Source: Zychaea mexicana
Lineage: Eukaryota > Mucoromycota > Mucoromycetes > Mucorales > Lichtheimiaceae
DNA length: 64,000 bases
Direction: 5' to 3'
Assembly: GCF_025766255.1 (NCBI RefSeq)
Contig: NW_026516775.1
Location: 62,001 to 126,000 of the forward strand
The notes beneath the pieces were generated by a model, which was given only the letters and a program-made list of their open reading frames with translations, had not been told where the DNA came from and searched no databases. This document shows, one piece after another, positions 35,200-45,790 of this stretch; the first letter of the stretch is position 1; each line of letters opens with the position of its first letter. The position numbers and the translations under genes were made by a program.

Positions 35200-35430
35200 A
35201 AATTCTTGTGAATTTTAAATTCTTGTAAACACTAAGTAAAGTAACAAGAATTCTTGTGGATTCTTGTGAATTTAAAGTAGCGATAAAGCGGTCACGCGTT
35301 CACAAGAAAATCAAAGCGGTCACACGTTCACAAGAAAATCACAAAACGTTTTGTGGAATACCAAAGCGGTCACACGTTCACAAGAAAACCACAAAACGTT
35401 TTGTGGAATACCAAAGCGGTCACACGTTCA
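35200..35430. repeat. left subterminal repeats of CACTA 3
   Basis: TTCTTGTG motifs near the end, then three copies of a roughly 50-bp unit containing AAAGCGGTCACACGTTCACA; the last two copies also carry CACAAAACGTTTTGTGG, itself a palindrome. Confidence 0.8.
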
Positions 35431-35628
35431 CATTATATAGATTTTAAAAAATAGCTTTATTCAATTACATGATACTAGCTAAGGTTTATTGATTGATGGA
35501 ATACTGGTCGAGCGTATACAGATGAAAACCACCCCTTTCTCTCTCTATATATATCACATACACTCTCGCTATATATATACGTGTATGTGTGTGTGTTTAT
35601 ACAATAATCAACTTTCTGATACTTTAAC

Positions 35629-36811
35629 TTACCTTTTAATTATGTTTATTTTTGTGGGGGGAGCAGCTCCGAGTCGCTTTGTTGTACGTCGTCGTTTGGT
35701 AGACTGCGTGGAGGAAGGAGTAGGGGCAGGGGCAGGAAGAAAAGCAGAAGCGGAGACAGGAAGAGAAGCAGGAAGAGAAGCAGAAGAGACAGGAAGAGCA
35801 GAAGCGGAAGCAGGAAGAGAAGCAGAAGAGACAGGAAGAGCAGAAGAGACAGGAGGAGAAGCAGGAAGAGAAGCAGAAGAGACAGGAAGAGCAGAAGTGG
35901 AAGCAGGAAGAGAAGCAGAAGAGACAGGAAGAGCAGAAGCGGAAGCAGGAAGAGAAGCAGAAGTGGAAGCAGGAGGAGAAGCAGAAGAGACAGGAAGAGA
36001 AGCAGAAGAGACAGGAAGAGCAGAAGCGGAAACAGGAAGAGAGGCAGAAGAGACAGGAAGAGCAGAAGCGGAAACAGGAAGAGAAGCAGAAGAGACAGGA
36101 AGAGCAGCAGGAAGAGAAGCAGGAAGAGAAGCAGAAGAGACAGGAAGAGCAGCAGGAAGAGAAGCAGAAGCCGGTTCTTGTTGTCTACCTGAAAGTTAAT
36201 ATATATTCAATTGTGGTTGCTCTAGTGTAGTAGTTATCATACCTCAACTTGCTGGATCTGCCGTAGTTATTCCAGCATTCTTGGACGATGTGGCGAGCTG
36301 CCCACTGGTCCTGGCAGACAGCAAAATCAATTCCCTGCTTCTTTGCCAGGTTCGTGAAAAGGCTGATAGCCCAGTTGCTATCCTTGCTTTGCAGCTTAGC
36401 AAAGTAGCAGGTCGCGCTGTTGTCAGCACGATCCCGCAATCTCTTCTCCAGAACGACCACAACACGCTCCCGGATGTGCTTGATGTCCGTCTTGGCTTTG
36501 ATCAAAGCACCACCTTCAAACTGGTGGTAGCCTTGAAGGAGAAGGCGCTCGACATCATCCTTGTTAGCTTTCTTCACCATCTTCCCCTTGGTATTTAGAG
36601 CCACTGGGTGGGGAATGAGGGCAACCGTCTCAGCAAGTTCTGCTTCATCGACAACTGGCACCTCGACTAGGGATTGCGCCGTTAGCAGTTGGTCGAGCTT
36701 CTCCAGAATGATTGCTTGATTCGTCTCTACATTGGTAAGACGATGCTCCATACGAATGATGACTTGGAGGAAATTGAGGTTAGCGTTGGAAGGTGTTTGG
36801 TTAGTGTTCAT
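35629..36811 (-). CDS. CACTA 3 accessory protein with coiled coil and repetitive tail
   Basis: Exon 1, 36811 to 36243, begins MNTNQTPSNANLNF and has a predicted coiled coil (MEHRLTNVETNQAIILEKLD), then a basic helical domain (VERLLLQGYHQFEGG, RERVVVVLEKRLRD). Splicing GAG|GTATGA to GGTAG|ACAACA gives exon 2, 36184 to 35629. Exon 2 is a long tail of ASLPVSSASLPA-type repeats ending in a basic run (STKRRRTTKRLG) and a TAA at 35629-35631. It is transcribed away from the transposase, with starts 167 bp apart, so they probably share a bidirectional promoter. The opposite strand is also open through the repeat. A basic end after a low-complexity linker suits a nuclear DNA-binding partner; that is inference. 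Confidence 0.65.
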
Positions 36812-36978
36812 TTTTTTAAAAAAATGTTTTTGGGAAGAAGAGAAGAAAGAAAAAAAAAATTTGCGAAACTTTCGCGGTAATTTAAAAGTATTTGTCACCT
36901 TAATTAACTAAGTGGCTATAACATATCGTTCAATTGAGACTTACCTATCATTTCATACTCATCGTCCACTATCCACCA

Positions 36979-39900
36979 TGCCCATATATTGTTGCGATAA
37001 CTGCGATGAGACCTTTAGGTCTGCAATAAAGTACAAAAACCACGTCAAAGAACACAAGCGGGAACAGTGCCGTAGCAGCAGCAGTTCGCCTCCACCAGTT
37101 ACTGCGTTGGTGTTAGCACCCGACCTAACGAATGCCGATCCCGGTACCTTGATGGGAAACGCTAATCTCGAGGTCCCTCCCGAGATCATTGCGGCTGATC
37201 GCGAAAGTGACAGCGTAGACCACGAGACCAGTGACAACGAAAGCTGTGGCGAAAATAACGACGAAGGTAGCGACGTCGAAGCTATGCTTCCACTTGAGGA
37301 CGCGCCAACTCGCATTAATGAAGGGGATGTCGAAGAAATCGATGTTTCAAATATCGAGCAGCAAGCCGAAGATAACAGATGGGATCTCGAACTATTGGCG
37401 ATTGTTCTTAACTACAATCTTCCGAGGGATTGTCATGACAATCTGATTAGCTTTTGCAATCGCTTTGCGAAGCACTCTATCGACAGCTTCAGTAAGTAAA
37501 TGAGTAGTGATCAATGTATATACATGTTAAACATTTTTCGTAGTGGAAAATCGCAGCTTTAAAGACTTGTGTAGCCCATACTTGGCCAGCAAAAGGGCTG
37601 GATATATTTGCCCTATCAAGCCGAGGAATCTGGATATGTGCGCGGACGGATGTGTTCTTATCACTGGCAGTCAAGACAAGTGCCCAAAGTGCGAGAAGCC
37701 TCGTTATTTGGAAAACGGGAAGCCTGCACAGGTCATGAGATATATCCCTATCTCACACCTTCTTGCAAGTTTGTTTGCCACCGCTACGAGTCGCGATACT
37801 TTAAGATTTGGCAACAAGAGTGTAGGAGAAGAAGGCGTCACGACTGATATTGTTGATGGGCGTGCCTTCGAAATCTGCCGCCATTTTTTCGATGGAGAGT
37901 ATGACATTACGCTTGGCTTGTTTGTGGACGGTTTCGTGCCATTCCGTCGAGGCCGTAATAATACAATATCAATGACGATTGTCCACCTTGTAGTCTTCAC
38001 GCTTCCTCAATCCGAAAGGTATTCTAGCAACGTATAAAGGTTTGATTTGGCACTGATATAAACCGGATACTATATAGATACAAACTGAAGAATATGCTCC
38101 AAGTCGCCATTATCCCTGGACCATACAAGCCCAAAGACATTCATAGCTTTTTAAAGCCTTTGATGGATGATCTTCAGGTTTTGGGAACAATTGGAATGCG
38201 AGTGCGTTGTCCTGGCATTCCTGCGCCGATACCAGTAAAAGCGCATCTCATGCTTGCATCTGGAGACATACCTGCTGTCACGGATCTTGCATGTCACGCA
38301 GGACACACTTCGTACTACGGCTGCAGAGTATGTGTTATCCTTGCTACAAGTTGCGTCAGTCCCAGTGGCAATGGCCGAGCAAGATATTTCGTTGGTGGAG
38401 CTCAGCTGGACCAAAGCAGAAGCAACCGCGAGTATCTTAACGGAGATACGGTAAATATCTGAACATATTGACTATGATATAGAGGAATACATGCGTTACT
38501 TAACAAAAAAAATATACTATCATAGCGACGCGGTTTGTATGGGACACCATTAGCAGCCTTACCGACATTCCATGGTGCATCATTTTTTGGACTTGATGAG
38601 ATGCATTTAATTGGCCAGAACATCGCACACCAAGTGTACAGATGGATCACGGAAACCTATGCCAATGCACAATTACCATTTGCCCTCAGTGATGCCGCTA
38701 TCAGACAGATGGGTATAGCTATGTCGGAATCTGTGTCGAGTCTTCCTATAGGATTAGATGGTGCATTATCAGGTAACAGACATACGAATGTGTGCGTGTT
38801 TCTCTTTTGCATAACATATCGATATATATACTCCTTTAAGATATCTTTACCCGTCCTGCAAGTGCACGTGCGGTTGACTGGATTGATTTCCTGTCACTCG
38901 CTCTGCCATCGATAGTGTTTGAGCAGTTGAACGCTGCTGGATGCCAGCACATCGAGCAACTTAATAATCTGGTTATTGCGTGTGCCTTGGCTCTTTCTTG
39001 GGATATAACCGACGAGCAGCTTATTGACATGGATAAGTAAGTTACAGTCATTTGATTAACTACTTAACTTAACCAACATTTCTTTTTAGCCGCATCAATT
39101 CTTGGCATATGTTCCTCTCTGGTCCCCATATGCCCAATAACATGTACACCATCTGCCACCACCTTCTGCGACATGCGCCAGATATCATTCGCATGCTCGG
39201 ACCTCTCAGATCGATTAGTGCACGTCCCATGGAAAGAGCCGTTGGTAAGTGATGTTTACATGTAACTGTCTACTTCATTTTTAATGGAAACTTGCAGGTG
39301 AAGCCAAAAGACGTATACGATCAAGGAAGCTTCCAGGAGTTAATGCCCAGAATGCAAATGTCAAGACTGCCATTATCAGGCTCTTGGGCAGAGTCCTTGA
39401 TTTTGAGCACTCGACCACTAGCGACGACAATAAGGCGAATGACGTCTTTTATGTTGGTTGCGATGAAAACGGGGTGAATGACTGCGATGATGAGGATGCG
39501 CCAGAATTGAGAGGGCCTCGACTGAAAAGGGACGCCAGGTTGACAGACTATAGTCATCTGAGACTTAAGGCTCACCTTAAACAGTATTACAAGAGACTGC
39601 GAGCTGGCGCGGAGCGGAATGAGGGAGATAGGATGATGATTGATGGCGAAGATGATGTGATGGGACTCGACGAAGTTGGAAATGCTCTTGAAGAAAGCAT
39701 AGTTGTCGCACCAAACCTTTTTGTAGACGGCACTGTCTATGAGAGTCTAGGTGCTGGAAATTTGTGCAGTAGGATGGCACACTTTATCTGGCTCGAACTT
39801 CCAATGGACAAACACTACCGTTTCGCAAACAGGGAGCAAGAGACCATTTGGGGTGATTTCTTCGGCGACCTTCATCTTTCATTCGCACACACATATCGAG

Positions 39901-40218
39901 GTTAGGAATTACACTAAAAGGATACTAATCACTTTTGGAGTGTTATAGGGTAGGCGTTTTTTTAACGAAGATTGTGGTGTTTCAGGAATAACCCGCATTC
40001 TTTGCTTGGTGGAACTGAAGCGCGACGTGAAGCTTTCTCAATGGGGTTACCCCACAGGCTCATCACGATCAAATACAAAATGGTATGTCACAGAAGCCCA
40101 AAACATTCGAAGTTTTGCAGGTACGATCAAATCATCCATTTCAGAAAACGGTCTACATTATGTATATCCTGGATTAGTCTCTGGCTATGTGAACCTCGGA
40201 GACATTAGAAAACTCTGA
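36979..40218 (+). CDS. CACTA 3 transposase (tnp2 family), complete
   Basis: Starts MPIYCCDNCDETF, a C2H2 finger (CxxC, HVKEH) not seen in copies 1 and 2 in this form. Seven or eight exons can be followed (36979 to about 37490, 37542-38020, 38079-38450, 38525-38775, 38840-39040, 39090-39245, 39297-39901, 39985-40218) with short GT...AG introns. Family motifs: CPKCEKPRY for the zinc region, GLFVDGFVPF, VAIIPGPYKPKD, ASGDIPAVTD and GLDEMHLIGQN in the same order as tnp2. The C-terminal exons are acidic then end GYVNLGDIRKL. No stop or frameshift was found. It is distant from CACTA 1 and 2 transposases, so a different CACTA lineage. Confidence 0.85.
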
Positions 40219-40423
40219 AATCCACAATTGACTACACTTCTACTGCATCTATCCATTCGCCCACAAAAGCATAACGAAGGTTTGCTCAATTCCCGTTATT
40301 CACATGTGTTACTCTCTTTATTATTACCTTTAACTACACCCCTTTCCTTTTCAACTTTCACGCCTTCCCACCACAAACGTATTATCTGACTCGTGCCTCT
40401 TATATAGTTTAAAAATTTCATTA

Positions 40424-41049
40424 TCAAAGACCTAGCTCGTCGAACAGTTCATCTGTGGTCTGGAGTTTTCGTATTGTTTCCTCAGCAGAGATGCTATGTT
40501 TTTCGATATCGTTCGTACCAGTCGAAGGTATTGTTTCTGGCGCTGAGGAATCGTCGCCGGGAGAGTTTGCGCCATACAAATATGGGAAGGAGGGTGAGTA
40601 TACATGAGTGGAGCCAGATCCATTGCTGCAGGTATTTGATGGCGGTTCTCTATGTATACAGTTACAAAACTTATTTACTACAGTGGCAACGAATGACAGC
40701 GTGGGATCGCTATTTACTTACCTTTGGTCGCATATAAAACGCGAAAGATCCAAATCAGAATCATAATCACCTCTCTCATATTCTTTGTTTATAGCGTCCA
40801 AAACGTCATTGCAGTGTTCTGCCAAGTTTTGGCGCGGAACGCCACGCGTTGCTTCGAGCAAAGCTTTTATTCTATTTGAATCGTGAAAGTTAAATAAATA
40901 AGGGACTATGATAACGTTCTTCTTTGCACATACAATAAGCGCTCCCTGTTGTAATGTTGACGCAAAATCCTATTCACGTCCAAAACTTGTTCACGGCAAA
41001 CGCAAGATCGGCTATTCGTTTCCTCAGTAGTTTTGTGCAAAGGGAACAT
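40424..41049 (-). CDS. CACTA 3 second accessory protein (unrecognised, about 170 aa)
   Basis: A spliced gene with no long uninterrupted frame. Exon 1 begins at 41049 (MFPLHKTTEETNSRS) and ends near 40918. Exon 2 runs about 40871-40733 (IKALLEATRGVPRQNLAEH, then acidic DYDSDLDLSRF). Exon 3 runs about 40668 to 40424 (REPPSNTCSNG, ending TTDELFDELGL). Junctions are GT...AG and keep frame. A basic helical N-terminus is followed by a negatively charged C-terminus. It is convergent with the transposase, the position that gene 2 holds in CACTA 1 and 2, but I see no clear sequence match to gene 2. Exon 1-2 junction is the least certain part. Confidence 0.5.
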
Positions 41050-41149
41050 GGCAGCAGTCAAATGAATAATAAATGTACCCAGAGCATTTCAACACAACCA
41101 CTGGTTATTTAACTTAAGCTCACATCAAGATAGTACTGTTTAATCACAA

Positions 41150-41438
41150 AAACATCACAAGAATCCACAAGAATCCACAAGAACCACCAAAAAAAATTGG
41201 CGACCCAGAGCAGGCAGTGACAGACGTCACAAATTTACAAGAAATCCACAAGAATCCACAAGAATGAGGCCGGCGGGGTCCAAATTCACAAGAAATCCAC
41301 AAGAATCCACAAAAACCACAAAAAAATTTGGCGACCCAGAACAGCGTCACAAATTTACAAGAAATCCACAAGAAATCCACAAGAACCACAAGAATGAGGC
41401 CAGCGGGGGTCCAAATTCACAAGAAATTCACAAGAACC
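41150..41438. repeat. right subterminal repeats of CACTA 3
   Basis: CACAAGAAATCCACAAGAAT arrays. Two imperfect 130-bp units each include a GGCGACCCAGA string and a GAGGCCGGCGGGG-like string. They probably bind the element's own proteins. Confidence 0.8.
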
Positions 41439-41461
41439 ACAAGAATTTTCCTACAGTGAAA

Positions 41462-42146
41462 TGGCTACTTGCGAATGTTGGCAAAATAGGTCCTTATGAA
41501 CACGCTATGCATAAAGAAGAATAAGAAGCCGAAAAAGTGAATCGTGCAGAGCTCCCATCAAAAGTCCATGTGGTATCTGCTACGAAGTACACGGTTCAAT
41601 CCTTTGTTGACAGCAGCACTACTTACAATGTAAATCAATTTTTCATATAGTCATTTGCATGTTTAATTTCTTATTCTCATTACTTACTTTATATACTATC
41701 TATTCTAATAGGTTATTTCACATAATAGCCAAATCATTTCTTGCTCGTGTCCAAAGTTCGCTAGATCCTTGCTCCTATGTAAGCACATGTTTTTGGTGGA
41801 ATAGTATGTAAAAACCGGTACTGTACGTCCATCTATGGCCACCCACCAATATTGGATCGAGCATGCTACTGGATCAACGTCTCAAGCACTGCCGCACCAA
41901 GGTCAGCGTATTCCAACACCAACGGATGAGCTTAAGGATGTTTGCCAACAGATATCACAGGAAACAACAGCAATAAGGCGCCTTCTGGAGAAATACACCA
42001 TTCAAGATGGGCAAGCTGATTCTATTGATGCTGTAGTGGCCCAAATGACCAAACTTGCTGAAGATGCATCGAGCGTCAAAACCCAACTAAACAACATCCT
42101 ATCCCTACCATCCAATGCCAACTTCCACCGTCAAAACAATTCTTGA
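41462..42146 (+). pseudogene. MULE 2 transposase, 3' part
   Basis: Resumes at WLLANVGKIG after CACTA 3. Contains stops TAA at 41522-41524 and TAG at 41802-41804 (TGG in MULE 1), an intron of about 80 bp (about 41632-41711) at the position of the MULE 1 intron, and the SWIM finger CSCPKFARSLLLCKHMF. The tail (41835-42146) is open and ends FHRQNNS, as MULE 1 ends FRHQNA. The gene is dead independent of the insertions. Confidence 0.85.
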
Positions 42147-42299
42147 TCACCATTTCCTTTATTTCATCTTATTATCTATAAATATATCGTATAAATTATC
42201 AGCCACTATATAAAGTATCACCTATCTTTGCTTTCATAAAGTACTTACAATACAAACGATGAAAGACAATCCCACTCTTTTCTTTTGTCCCTCCTATAT

Positions 42300-42800
42300 C
42301 CAACCACTGATACTATCCTTTAAGGGAACGCGTTTCCGGGGCTATAAAATAAGTGCAGTATGTAACATAACATAGACCGCTCAATAGCATAATGGATGTG
42401 CATCCCACCCATTCTTTCATAAGATCTGCGTACCCATTAGCTGCACCAATATCTTTGCTGGTTGCTGAAATGAAAGAGGCGGTATGATAGAGCAAGGAAC
42501 AGTAGTAATATTAGACACTTGTGCACCCTTTATAATTATAAAAACTTAGAAAACACTTGTAGCACTTACCATCAGCATTGTAGATTACAATAAATAAGCC
42601 TTGACCATTCCTTGAGATGGCGAATACCAAACGGGTTGGACATTGTATGTGTTTATACGTGAGGTATGGAAACGAGTATTGTAAAAGTATTTGTGCATCG
42701 AGTACTAACACGCCGTAACAAGTTCTTGTATGTTTTTCGTCGTTCATCAAGGGCCATTGACGTTTGGATTATTGAATGGTGGAAGCGTCGACGTCGATGG
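42300..42800 (-). other. possible two-exon gene fragment with one membrane segment
   Basis: On the - strand, an exon at about 42755-42571 (MNDEKHTRTCYGVLVLD to FIVIYNADG, followed by GTAAGTG) could join an exon at about 42480-42313 (ASFISATSKDIGAANG). The latter has a hydrophobic stretch and an ending YFIAPETRSLKG that faintly recalls the PETK...L close of sugar-transporter tails. An in-frame stop lies just upstream of 42755. Evidence is weak; this may be chance. Confidence 0.25.
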
Positions 42801-42949
42801 TAAAAGGAATCGGCAAAATGCTCGTGTGTGTTTGGAGCAAGAACAAAAAATAAAGGCCTTCGTTTTTACCGCAATGCTATACCAACAAACACACACGCGC
42901 GCACACACCTATGTATACCCAATATATACGTTCGTTCTTACCTCCATCT

Positions 42950-43979
42950 AGGGGTCGCAATCTGACCCGCAGGTCAAAACCAACCCACGGGTTGAGGACG
43001 GGTCAACAGGTTGGGTTGATGCTTTTCTGACCCATGGGTCGACCCGTCCAACCCTTGACCCGACCCGTTGACCCGTCATGACCCGTGTATACACATAATA
43101 TGTATGAAGTACTTATATTTCAGTAGTCAATCTTCTTGTTAGGAAACATCATTAGTTGTCAATATGTCTGCTATAGAACTATAGCATAAAACGTACTTAA
43201 TTCTTTTTATTGTGGGATTATACTTTATGTTCAACAGTATGGGATAAGTAAGCTATAAGCAATATATATGATAGGAGTAAAGAAGTAGCAATAGTGCAAT
43301 AAGAATATACAATAGAGGGTGGCAGTAAGAGATGCGATTTAACAAAAGACGGAAAAGGAATTGAGAATAGAAGGAAGAAGAAAGAAGTGAAAAGAAAAGG
43401 GAAAAGGGAAAAGGATAAGGGGCATATAGGGAAGTCGATTTTCAACCACACTTTAAATACAGTCAACCCCCGTTAACGTCAACCCCCGATAGCGCCAACA
43501 GATTCGTTGGTAACCTTCCAAAGTTAGCAGTTAAAGATTTTGCCTATTCTCTACCCCCGGTGATCGTCAACCCTCGATATGGTCAACACTTTTGCTGGTA
43601 CCTTGAGGGTTGACGTTAACGGGGGTCGACTGTATTATGCTTTCTTTAAAGCATGTGAGCCCAAGCGATTTCTTTTGTGATGGCACAGAACCCTTTACCT
43701 TTAAGAACAATCACTCAAAACGTAGATGTTGCTAGCACTGTTAGGAATTTGCGTGCCATCATCTTAGAAAGCTATATATATATGGAGTTTTGCACTTCCA
43801 GTGCTCAAGTTCAGGCTGATCGACACTTCCTTCATCACTAAATTGAAATCAGTCTTGACCCGTCAACCCGAGTTTTGACCCATCGGGTTGAACGGATCGG
43901 GTCGGGTCAGTGTTTTCTTGACCCATGGGTCAACGGGTCAGACCCTTGACCCGATCCGACCCGTCCAATTGCGACCCCT
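42950..43979. mobile_element. non-autonomous element with GACCCG-rich ends
   Basis: Ends AGGGGTCGCAAT and its inverse, each followed by about 150 bp crowded with GACCCG/CGGGTC and GACCCATGGGTC strings. The 10-bp ACCTCCATCT is repeated exactly outside both ends (42940-42949 and 43980-43989). The interior has no gene. A 9-10 bp duplication points to a MULE-type transposase, an 8-bp one would suggest hAT; I favour the first. Confidence 0.8.
43460..43632. mobile_element. pogo/Tigger-type MITE nested in the 42950-43979 element
   Basis: Ends CAGTCAACCCCCGTTAACGT and the near-perfect inverse, flanked by TA on both sides (43458-43459 and 43633-43634). CAGT plus a CCCCGTTAACG-like body is typical of pogo-group ends. 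173 bp, no coding capacity. Confidence 0.85.
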
Positions 43980-44520
43980 ACCTCCATCTCACCGCATATA
44001 TTATAATTAAGTGTTGAGTCCAACTTCATCTCGAATCGCTGTTACAGTTGTGTCTATTGGAATTGATTTGAGCAGGTTTGACAGTGACGGTTAGTGTAAA
44101 AGTGCAGATGCTTATTTCTGCCACAAATCGTAATTGCTCTCCCTGTGCTATTTAGCTATCGCTCCCCATTCTCAATGAGCTTTACGATTTACAAATGCAC
44201 TTTTAAAATTACCTTGTCTCAAGATGAATGGCACACTATGTAGTTACAATGCTTTTTTTTGATTGCTGACAAAACATATACTGCTGCACTCAATTTTTTC
44301 TCCAAGTCCCTTTATTCTGTGCCTGCTACCCTTCACCTATCTGACTTTCACAAAAATTGAAAACTGGGGGGGGGCAAAGTTAAAGTCGGGGCAGAATAAG
44401 GAACTTGTGCTTTATTCCTATCCTAATCACTCTCCTCATGCTTTCTTCGCTTCACTCGGTTTGTGCTTCGCACATAGGTTGACACTATGCTTATTCCCTG
44501 TCTTAATTACCACTGCGCTC

Positions 44521-44618
44521 GTAAGGAGGTATCCATAAGTTTAAAGTAATGGATTTTCTTGTGGATATACTATAATCCATAAGAAAATCCATTACTTTCA
44601 AACTTATGGATACCTTAC
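44521..44618. repeat. 98-bp hairpin repeat
   Basis: Near-perfect inverted repeat with outer arms GTATCCATAAGTTT and its complement and internal ATGGATTTTCTT arms. A third partial arm follows at about 44638-44662. Probably a foldback MITE. Confidence 0.6.
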
Positions 44619-44940
44619 TTGCAACTTTTCTTTCGTGAAAATCCATAAGTTTGAAGTTATGGATTCCTCGAACTAGTTTCTAGTAGGATTTGGGGGGTAT
44701 AGACACAATAGGATGCATGTCTGCTGCACCTGCAGTCTATGTGGATCAATTTTGATTTTGTCTGTTTGCCGCTCATTTACGATCGTATAGGAGCAACATC
44801 GATATAACTATTTTTAAATATTCTATATTTAACTGCAATATCAGTGGCAACGTAAAATACGATGGGGTCCAGTACTACAAAGATTACGACGATTATCTAC
44901 AGCATGAATGATGGCGATGAAATAGTAGAAAGCATATATG
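44619..44940. other. intergenic
   Basis: No supported gene; only the third hairpin arm noted in the preceding repeat. Confidence 0.3.
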
Positions 44941-45110
44941 CGGTATTAAAAACGATGGATTTTATTCAAAAACAATAGCGCGATATAGTGTGCAGCAATC
45001 ACAGTATTATAAACTACGGAATGACTATATCTACTCTAATGGTCAACTAAGAGAACGGAAGCAAAATGAAAATGCTTTGAGAAAGGCAAGGCGTAGTAGA
45101 GAAGAGCAGG
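44941..45110 (+). other. exon-like open segment of unknown origin
   Basis: An open stretch reads NDGFYSKTIARYSVQQSQYY, then a charged helix rich in Arg, Lys and Glu, and ends at a GTAAAG donor. A related open stretch just upstream (about 44845-44905, YDGVQYYKDYDDYLQH) is broken by stops. It is probably the remnant of a protein exon; no family recognised. Confidence 0.35.
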
Positions 45111-45790
45111 TAAAGACCTCAAAGCATCATCTACTAAAGTAGAGTATGGGATAGAAAGTCAGTCAATTGTTTACAAAGCAGTGCTTGTTCAAATCGATTA
45201 ACAAAACAAAAGCACCCCCGAATGTACTTACAATGATGACTTCCAGATGAGATGAGATCTACAGAGCTAGGGTATACGAATAATGTGAGATCGCTGCAGT
45301 TTGCAATGTCACTTGGCAACATGAGAAAAAGGTATAACATACTTACCAACGCTTGCTACAACAACCCTTGAGTCGTAAGTGGTGCCTCTAGATAAAAAGT
45401 GAATTTTTGTTTAAAAGCGAGTTGGGAAGTCATTCGATAGTAGGAGAGGAGATACAAGATAAAATACCTTACACTGTATTGCCGGCGGGAGTGTTTGAGA
45501 AGAGAAAAAGAAAAGAAAATGGAAAGAAAGAGGATAATTATGAACTTCAAGTCAATGCTACTTTATATACTCCCCATTTATGCTAGCCAAATGCACAGTA
45601 TTAAGGAGGGGAGCTACATAGATCAGCCTACAGATACAGATAAATAAATGCTGTAAAAGACGTGTTTTTTTTCTTTCTTGCTATTTCACCGCACATACTC
45701 TTCTTATCTTTTTTTTTGCACAACGTAAATACTGCTCATTCATTAGTGTCTTTATAGTCCATAAAATGTTGCTTACTATTAATGTTATAG
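45111..45790. other. non-coding region before CACTA remnant 4
   Basis: No supported gene and no terminus recognised. It may include the promoter of the gene at 45791. Confidence 0.3.

Larger units (their letters stand above)
35190..41458 (+). mobile_element. CACTA/EnSpm element 3, apparently intact
   Basis: Perfect ends CACTGTAGGAAAATTCTTGT and its inverse (41439-41458), a 3-bp AAA duplication, 6,269 bp. Subterminal regions are packed with CACAAGAAT-type repeats. It contains a complete transposase gene and two - strand accessory genes. The undamaged coding sequence suggests a recent arrival. Confidence 0.93.

Noticed and set aside
35489..36199. 236-residue + strand protein of GREAEETGR repeats
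   Set aside because: It is antisense to a better-supported gene whose exon 2 ends in a natural basic tail; kept only as a finding.
42940..43989. hAT element
   Set aside because: The exact flanking duplication is 10 bp rather than the 8 bp of hAT, although the end sequence alone would allow either.
45356..45550. 64-residue hydrophobic protein (- strand)
   Set aside because: Generic hydrophobic start from T-rich DNA; no splice, homology or repeat support.
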